Shown here piece after piece: positions 59,196 through 64,000 of a stretch of DNA of 64,000 bases. Made by a program: the position numbers and the translations under genes. How positions within the stretch are numbered: position 1 is the stretch's first letter; every line of letters begins with the position of its first letter. Origin of the DNA: Desulfomicrobium apsheronum (GTDB taxonomy: Bacteria > Desulfobacterota > Desulfovibrionia > Desulfovibrionales > Desulfomicrobiaceae); assembly GCF_900114115.1 (NCBI RefSeq), contig NZ_FORX01000011.1, positions 1 to 64,000 of the forward strand, read 5' to 3'. Under the pieces are notes generated by a model. It ran no database searches and was not told the DNA's origin. It worked only from the letters and a program-made list of their open reading frames with translations.

Positions 59196-60649
59196 GGCGC
59201 TGTGTTGACGAAGCGGAACCGTGCGTCGTTGACGATCACTTCCTGGGCGGGATGGCCCGTCCCTTGCGTCCATCCGAACATGACGCTGTCGAAGCGATCG
59301 TGCCATTGCCTTGGAAACTGTACGGCATCCGCCGCGTATCTCGCGGCGTTCACGGGCGTGCCGGTCAGGGACTTGCCGAGGTCCTCGCAGTCCGTGCAGT
59401 CGAACCACGCATGCACCGTATAGTCGCCATCGCCGTCCGCGCGGTCGGCGCGGGTGATCTCGACGCGGACAGGGTAGATGCGCGTGCCCCTGAATTCGAG
59501 TTTCTCGTTCAGAAGGTCGTAGTCCGGGACATCCGGGTCCGGTGGGTTCGGCTCCAGCTTGTGCTTGCAGTCGTCCTGTCCGCGCACCAGATCCGTTTTG
59601 CCTTCGTTGCTGCCCCAGTACAGGATGCCAAGGTGGTGGCAGCCGTAGCTGTTGCATTCGCCAGTGGGGTCGTTGTTGTCCTTGGTCGACGAGAAGTCGA
59701 TCTCAACCCCGATCTTGGGCGGCAGGACAAACGGGGCGACACCGTCGTCAAACCCCTTGTTCCGAAAGGACGTCGACGCATAGCCGATGGCCGGGCCGTA
59801 TCCTCCGCACGAATCGGGCGAGTTGCTATGGGCGCTGATGAGGGAAAATGTGAATCCGTCATCCACGGTGTTGCTGATGTTCGCTACCGAGAATTCGAAA
59901 TAGGCCCTGAATTCCCCGCCAAAGGAGCAGTTCCCGTCGACACAGACGCCGTCATCTGTGGTTCCGGTGTACCATATGCAGCCGTAGCTTTGCAGGTCGG
60001 GATGACGACGTGGGACGCCCAGGGTGATCGTCTTGGCGTCCTCGTCGACGCTGGCTCCGATTTCAGGTTCGCTGGAGACGACAGAGTAATCCCCCGGGGC
60101 GGTGAAATCTTCCATTGTGATTTCAGTGCCGGCATTGTCATCGACGTGGCGCAGGGGCGTACACATGAGGGTCTTCAGATGCTGCAGAGTCACGTAATGC
60201 ACGAGATCGTCGCCCTTGGCTGTTGCATTCGTCGTCATGCCAGGAAGAACTTCGGCCCGGTTATCTTGGCCGGAACTGGCGATGACGAAGGCGATGTCTT
60301 CAAGTTGTTGTTCTTCGGAGGTCGTGAAGGTGTTGGCTGTGGAATTCGCGGTGCAGATGTCGTGTTCGGAGTCTGTCACGAGGTTTGCGGCGGGGGCGTA
60401 GGCAATGGGTTGTTTCCAAGGGTCGACGGGTTTTCCCAGGGTGTCGAGATCAGGAGGAATTTGATGTTTGTTGGCCATGGCGTAGCCGATGATTTCATCG
60501 CGCACGGCCGAAAGTGTCGCCCTGGCCTCGGACATTCTGTCGCGCTGCGAGGTGGCCAGCAGGCCAGGCAGGAGAAGCGTCGCCATGAGCCCGATGATGG
60601 CCAGGACGATGGCCATTTCAATGAGGGTGAACCCGGGGTGCCGTTTCAT
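59192..60649 (-). CDS. Prepilin-like protein with large L-type-lectin-like domain (putative pilus adhesin)
   Basis: 485 residues. MKRHPGFTLIEMAIVLAIIG is a prepilin N-terminus. A pseudopilin module runs to about residue 165 (KGDDLVHYVTLQHLKTLMC). From about 170 to the end a concanavalin-A-like beta sandwich is suggested by FRAYFEFSVANISNTVDDGF, TFSLISAHSNSP, PKIGVEIDFSS and HHLGILYWGSN, the strand pattern of L-type lectins with the Asp/Asn metal-site region. It resembles the adhesive part of MshQ-type proteins. Many paired cysteines suggest disulfides. It is probably displayed at the pilus tip and binds glycans. Confidence 0.75.
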   Translation of the reverse strand: MKRHPGFTLIEMAIVLAIIGLMATLLLPGLLATSQRDRMSEARATLSAVRDEIIGYAMANKHQIPPDLDTLGKPVDPWKQPIAYAPAANLVTDSEHDICTANSTANTFTTSEEQQLEDIAFVIASSGQDNRAEVLPGMTTNATAKGDDLVHYVTLQHLKTLMCTPLRHVDDNAGTEITMEDFTAPGDYSVVSSEPEIGASVDEDAKTITLGVPRRHPDLQSYGCIWYTGTTDDGVCVDGNCSFGGEFRAYFEFSVANISNTVDDGFTFSLISAHSNSPDSCGGYGPAIGYASTSFRNKGFDDGVAPFVLPPKIGVEIDFSSTKDNNDPTGECNSYGCHHLGILYWGSNEGKTDLVRGQDDCKHKLEPNPPDPDVPDYDLLNEKLEFRGTRIYPVRVEITRADRADGDGDYTVHAWFDCTDCEDLGKSLTGTPVNAARYAADAVQFPRQWHDRFDSVMFGWTQGTGHPAQEVIVNDARFRFVNTAP

Positions 60650-61293
60650 GGACCCACCGCGTGTCTGATTGCCGTCGAGAGTTCATATGCCTTGACCACA
60701 AGGACCATGTCGTCGCGGTTGTCTGAAAAGTCCGGCGGGGAAGGCTGCGAGCCTGATGCGAGTATTTCGGCCCATGGCCCGGTGTCGAGCTTGTCATAGG
60801 TCGCGTTGGCTGCCTTCCCGTCCTTGCCGAGGCTTATCAGCGCGAATGCCACGCCGCCCTGCTCGCCGCCCTCGGCATCAGGGAGGATGATCTTTGAGTC
60901 GTTGTGGATGCTGGCGGCAGTCTGGCCGCGCGCTTCATCACTGACGACGGCGTCTCGCTCGCACAGGCCGGACCCTTCACTGTCGGCACCGACAAGCCAG
61001 CGCGGTGCGTTTCCCCATGCGTCCTTCCCGACGGCAGCACTGCAGGCCTTGAAGTCCGCCTCCCTGGGATAGTGCTCGGTAACCAGTATCGTGCGCTGGA
61101 GGCATTCTTTCATATGGCGAAGCTGGGATTTGGTCTGTCCGGCCCGTCTGGCCTCGGCAAAGCTGCTCCAGGACAGCATGGCCATACCGGCCACGAAGCC
61201 GATAACAACCAGAAGGATAGTGATCTCCAAAAGCGTAAAGCCTTTTTCTTTACACCTTGTTGGGGGGCGCTGCCCTTGTGTCCCGAAAATCAT
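60646..61293 (-). CDS. Prepilin-like protein (minor pseudopilin)
   Basis: About 215 residues with a longer leader ending KEKG before FTLLEITILLVVIGFVAGMA. The body begins SWSSFAEARRAGQTKSQLRH and has cysteines in KECLQR and FKACSAAV, GDAWGNAPRW-like text (VGKDAWGNAPRWLVGADS) and GVAFALISLGKDGKA, motifs of pseudopilins of this operon. The ATG at 61293 has AAGGAAA upstream; a TTG at 61341 overlapping the regulator stop is an alternative. It is encoded directly after the HD-GYP regulator. Confidence 0.8.
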   Translation of the reverse strand: MIFGTQGQRPPTRCKEKGFTLLEITILLVVIGFVAGMAMLSWSSFAEARRAGQTKSQLRHMKECLQRTILVTEHYPREADFKACSAAVGKDAWGNAPRWLVGADSEGSGLCERDAVVSDEARGQTAASIHNDSKIILPDAEGGEQGGVAFALISLGKDGKAANATYDKLDTGPWAEILASGSQPSPPDFSDNRDDMVLVVKAYELSTAIRHAVGP

Positions 61294-61337
61294 GGGCCGT
61301 TTCCTTGCGATGATACCGGCTGTTTTGTGACAGCGAT

Positions 61338-62792
61338 TCAAATCACGTTATCCTGTACAATTTCCGGGTTCATCGACAGCAATTCCTCAAATGCTTCTAC
61401 GACTTCCGGGTCAAAGGTCTTGCCCTTGTAGGAAATGAGCTCCCCCAGCGCGACGTCCCTGCCCAGCCCGGTCCTGTATGGCCGAAAGGAGGACATGGCC
61501 TCGAAAACGTCCGCCACTGCTATGATCCGGGCCTCAAGCATGATTTCATTTTTTTTGAGGCCATTGGGGTAACCGCTGCCGTCGATGCGTTCGTGGTGCT
61601 GGAGCACGATATCTGAGACAGGTGAGCAAAAGGGAATGTCGTGGATGATCTGAAATCCAGTCAGGGGATGCTGCCTGATCATGGCCAATTCTGGTTCGCT
61701 CAATCTGCCTGGTTTTGTGAGGATCTGTGACGGGATGGATATCTTGCCGATATCGTGCAATTTGGCCGCGATCTCAAGACCCAGCAGGCGTTCGGGGGCA
61801 AGGCCGAGAATTTTGCCGATCTCCCTTGACAGCCGGGCGACCCTCGCCTGGTGTCCGGCGGTGTAGGGGTCGCGAATTTCGGTCATGCGGGCCAGGGCTT
61901 CAACTGTTTTTTCCATGGTCTGTTCAAGGATGAACATGCGCTCGGCCAGCAGAGTCTCCTTTTCCTTGTGGTCGGTATCGTCGCGCATTATGCCGATCAT
62001 TTTCCAGGTTCTGTCCTGGTCCCGAAAGACGTCGAGAACCTGTGTGATCCATCGCTCCGATCCGTCTGGCAGGGATATCCGGTGCGAAAATTCCTGGAAC
62101 TGGCCCGTGTTTTTGCAGTTATGAATACTGTCTTCAAGCACCTGTCTGTCCTCCGGGAAGACGGTGCCGAAGAACTGGTGGATATCTCTGTTGGGACATT
62201 TTGGGGCAAAATGCATGATCCTTTCGAATCCGGCATTCCAGGTGAATGTGCCGTCGAGGATATCCCACTCCCATCTGCCCAGGGTTTCGGACCGGACCAG
62301 AAGAGCTCTCTTGGTCTGGTGCAGGCGGATTTGGCTCAGATATTGGTTGAGGACGTCAAGGAGCGTTTCGCTGTCGACGGGTTTGGTCAGGAATCGTTGG
62401 ATCTGGCCGGAGTTGATGGCTTCGATGACCCTTTCCTTGCTCGCTTGCCCCGAAAGGACGAGGCGGATGATTCCAGGATAGAGTCGGTGGACGTTGTAAA
62501 GAAATTCCGAACCCGTCATGGTTGGCATCTGTTCGTCGGCAACGACGATGTCAACGTGCGTTGAAGAGAGTATTTCCAACCCCTCGGCCGCCGACGCAGC
62601 GAATAGTTTGTGGAATTTGGCCTGGTGCAATGCAAGCCTGAGACCTTCAAGCACAGATATCTCGTCATCGACGAAAAGGACACATTGTTCTCGTCTGATG
62701 GGTTCTTCCTGTCTGTACATCAAGTCAGCTTTCTTCTGTTGAAGTTGATCCATATGAATGTTGCCGTGTTCTTTATGATTTGATTTACTCAT
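61338..62792 (-). CDS. Response regulator with PAS and HD-GYP domains (c-di-GMP phosphodiesterase-like)
   Basis: 484 residues. The receiver domain (about 37-150) has VLFVDDEISVLEGLRLAL, phospho-acceptor Asp in VVADEQMP and the switch Lys in RFLTKPVD. A PAS domain follows (about 170-290: RWEWDILDGTFTWNAGFERI, FFGTVFPEDR, GIMRDDTDHKEKE). The HD-GYP domain (about 305-470) has KLHDIGKISIP and LQHHERIDGSGYPNGL, with all metal and GYP residues intact. It would hydrolyse cyclic-di-GMP in response to a sensor kinase not seen here. It lies 44 bases ahead of a pseudopilin gene and probably shares its transcript, linking second-messenger level to this pilus. Confidence 0.9.
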   Translation of the reverse strand: MSKSNHKEHGNIHMDQLQQKKADLMYRQEEPIRREQCVLFVDDEISVLEGLRLALHQAKFHKLFAASAAEGLEILSSTHVDIVVADEQMPTMTGSEFLYNVHRLYPGIIRLVLSGQASKERVIEAINSGQIQRFLTKPVDSETLLDVLNQYLSQIRLHQTKRALLVRSETLGRWEWDILDGTFTWNAGFERIMHFAPKCPNRDIHQFFGTVFPEDRQVLEDSIHNCKNTGQFQEFSHRISLPDGSERWITQVLDVFRDQDRTWKMIGIMRDDTDHKEKETLLAERMFILEQTMEKTVEALARMTEIRDPYTAGHQARVARLSREIGKILGLAPERLLGLEIAAKLHDIGKISIPSQILTKPGRLSEPELAMIRQHPLTGFQIIHDIPFCSPVSDIVLQHHERIDGSGYPNGLKKNEIMLEARIIAVADVFEAMSSFRPYRTGLGRDVALGELISYKGKTFDPEVVEAFEELLSMNPEIVQDNVI

Positions 62793-63409
62793 GCCAATCT
62801 CATGTGGTTCACAGGTTGTGAAGCTTTTTTGTCCAGAATGTATTTATTAATTTTCTAAGAAAATTGAGGCTGGGAGAGATGGATGATTTTGAAGGTATGG
62901 AGTGATCTTGGTGTATTGATGTTTTGTGCGTTGAGAACTGGAATGTGTAACAGTATATCGTTTTTGATGGCGAATGTTGCCGGAATATGGTTGGCACAAG
63001 GTGTACAAGGGGGAGGGGCATTATCATCTCCGGTTTGGAATAATTCGTCATGCATGACTGCACTGCAAAAAAGTCGAGAAATATCCTGAGTGTCATCCTC
63101 GCGAAAGTGTTCACGGCATGGGTCGGCGAATCATGTGTTACAGTGTTTGAAATCCATTATTTTCAGTTGTTTAAAAGAAGGGGGGCCCGGTTTTGAGAGA
63201 CTGGCAGTTTTTTGGATTGCCGTCCAAGTAGCCAGAAAATTCTACATTTATGCGTAGACAATACTTCAAAATTTGGTGGCGAGACAGGGGTTAGAATACG
63301 GTATTAATGCGGTGAGTGTTCTCGCAGGCGGATGTTTGTGCTGTGTTTTGCTGGTGTTGACTTGGAATTTTAAAATTCCTTTTTTATATATAATTTTAAT
63401 GTAAAAAAA
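62793..63409. other. Intergenic stretch without a recognisable gene
   Basis: 617 bases of mixed composition between the HDOD-like gene and the HD-GYP gene. Short frames occur on both strands without ribosome sites or family features. A palindrome GGAATTTTAAAATTCC followed by T-rich sequence lies at 63364-63386, just beyond the 3' end of the HDOD-like gene. The promoter of the HD-GYP/pseudopilin operon should lie in the part next to 62793. Confidence 0.5.
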
Positions 63410-64000
63410 TTATTTATAGAGAAAAGATTTTCTTTCATCTAATTTTTCATTTGTTATTTTTTCGAAACATTTTTCTCTCCAATATTCATAATTAGGTATG
63501 CATGTTTTAATTTCTTCATTGGCATGTTTAATTTTTTTTTGATTGATATATTGGCTTATATGTACGATTTCATGATCTATTATATTTGCAGCATATAATA
63601 TTTTTTTTATTGAATTTGATTCATCATTATTTGATTCAGAAAAGTGATGCGATTTTACAGCATCTATTTGCGATTTTTTAAATCCCCATAAATTCATGAT
63701 ATAAGCTCCAACTTCTGCGTGCGTAACGTTCAGAAAATTTTTTTCCGCTTCATAAACTGTACAATTTTCTTCGTGGACCATGTCGATGATTATTTTGAAA
63801 TCTTCAGGAATGATGACTGAAAGTACCACTTTTCCAATGTCATGAAGCATTCCTGCGATGACGCAGTCATCACGAGATCTGGTTGGCAGGTTTTCTTCAG
63901 TGGCAATGAGCTTGGCAAATACGGAAACCCTTAGACAGTGATTCCAAAGCTTCGATACGGAAAAAACCGGCATGGTCTTCTGGTCAAAAATTGAGAAGAG
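63410..64000 (-). CDS. HDOD-domain protein, C-terminal part (gene continues right of window)
   Basis: The frame is open to the window edge (FSIFDQKT precedes MPVFSVSKLWNHCLRVSVFA), so the ATG at 63973 is internal. The part seen has LWNHCLRVSVFAKLI, DDCVIAGMLHDIGKVVLSVI, NVTHAEVGAYIMNLWGFKKS and VKSHHF, the conserved order of HDOD signalling domains. The HD residues are retained, so this copy may still bind metal. The C-terminal 60 residues are very AT-rich and lysine-rich. HDOD proteins take part in chemotaxis and c-di-GMP-linked signalling; an N-terminal receiver domain beyond the window is possible. Confidence 0.75.
   Translation of the reverse strand, partial: LFSIFDQKTMPVFSVSKLWNHCLRVSVFAKLIATEENLPTRSRDDCVIAGMLHDIGKVVLSVIIPEDFKIIIDMVHEENCTVYEAEKNFLNVTHAEVGAYIMNLWGFKKSQIDAVKSHHFSESNNDESNSIKKILYAANIIDHEIVHISQYINQKKIKHANEEIKTCIPNYEYWREKCFEKITNEKLDERKSFLYK

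Noticed and set aside
59252-60799. Plus-strand open frame of 515 codons opposite the lectin-type pseudopilin gene
   Set aside because: It is an exact antisense shadow of a GC-rich gene with a clear prepilin start; the translation is valine- and arginine-rich without any family pattern.
62809-63114. Minus-strand frame of 101 codons between the HD-GYP and HDOD-like genes
   Set aside because: No ribosome site, no conserved pattern, and composition like non-coding DNA.
63364-63379. Palindrome GGAATTTTAAAATTCC as terminator of the HDOD-like gene
   Set aside because: The T-run is on the plus strand, the wrong side for a minus-strand transcript, and the stem is AT-rich; function uncertain.
1-64000. 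CRISPR arrays or rRNA operons
   Set aside because: No regularly spaced direct repeats and no rRNA-like sequence were seen; the only tandem repeat is the coding EGRM run of the Rpn-type gene.

Overview
The window looks like part of the chromosome of a deltaproteobacterium of the Desulfovibrionales type, for example a Desulfomicrobium-like sulfate reducer. This is an inference from gene style, mixed GC content, an adenylylsulfate kinase remnant and the many radical-SAM enzymes; no rRNA or other marker gene is present. Three functional blocks are separated by scars of DNA exchange.

Block 1 (1-15133, plus strand) is a surface polysaccharide locus. It opens with the 3' end of an IS66-type element that has cut off the front of a wecC-like UDP-ManNAc dehydrogenase. 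Then come an AT-rich stretch (glycosyltransferase, heparinase-like lyase fused to a hydrolase-like domain, asparagine-synthase-like protein with two long G tracts) and a GC-rich stretch (polysaccharide deacetylase, two more glycosyltransferases, a processive membrane GT2, an SDR, an LtaS-like sulfatase-fold enzyme). A scar region follows (15141-17271): a cysC tail, a frameshifted SWIM-protein remnant and an Rpn-type nuclease gene.

Block 2 (17417-42943, minus strand, about 26 kb) is an almost gap-free run of start/stop-overlapping genes. It encodes a type II fatty-acid/polyketide-like pathway with three complete ketosynthases, one ketosynthase-like protein lacking the cysteine, three acyl carrier proteins, a ketoreductase, two hot-dog dehydratases, a thioesterase and two AMP-forming ligases. 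An envelope module (MMPL exporter, LolA-like carrier, lipoproteins, LpxL-like and PlsC-like acyltransferases, GT2-DUF2062) sits inside it. The set resembles aryl polyene pigment clusters. It also contains two paralogous B12-binding radical-SAM enzymes, one radical-SAM/SPASM protein, a CrtI-like oxidoreductase, a second FAD oxidoreductase and a condensation-domain-like acyltransferase. This is the best candidate here for an undescribed pathway, probably a modified polyene or other unusual lipid of the outer membrane.

A junction (43443-45347) holds the severed 3' end of a tRNA beside a strong terminator, the signature of an integrative-element attachment site, with AT-rich orphan DNA beyond it.

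Block 3 (45348-64000, minus strand) is an MSHA-like type IV pilus or type II secretion-like system. An HD-GYP response regulator leads four pseudopilins, one carrying a large lectin-like domain. Then come an ExeA/MshM-type ATPase, GspE- and GspF-type proteins, PilO/PilN-like proteins, an MshK-like protein, the secretin, a TPR protein and two more pilins. The same 26-base element occurs in both large internal gaps of this block and may be its regulator site. The window ends inside an HDOD-type protein gene.
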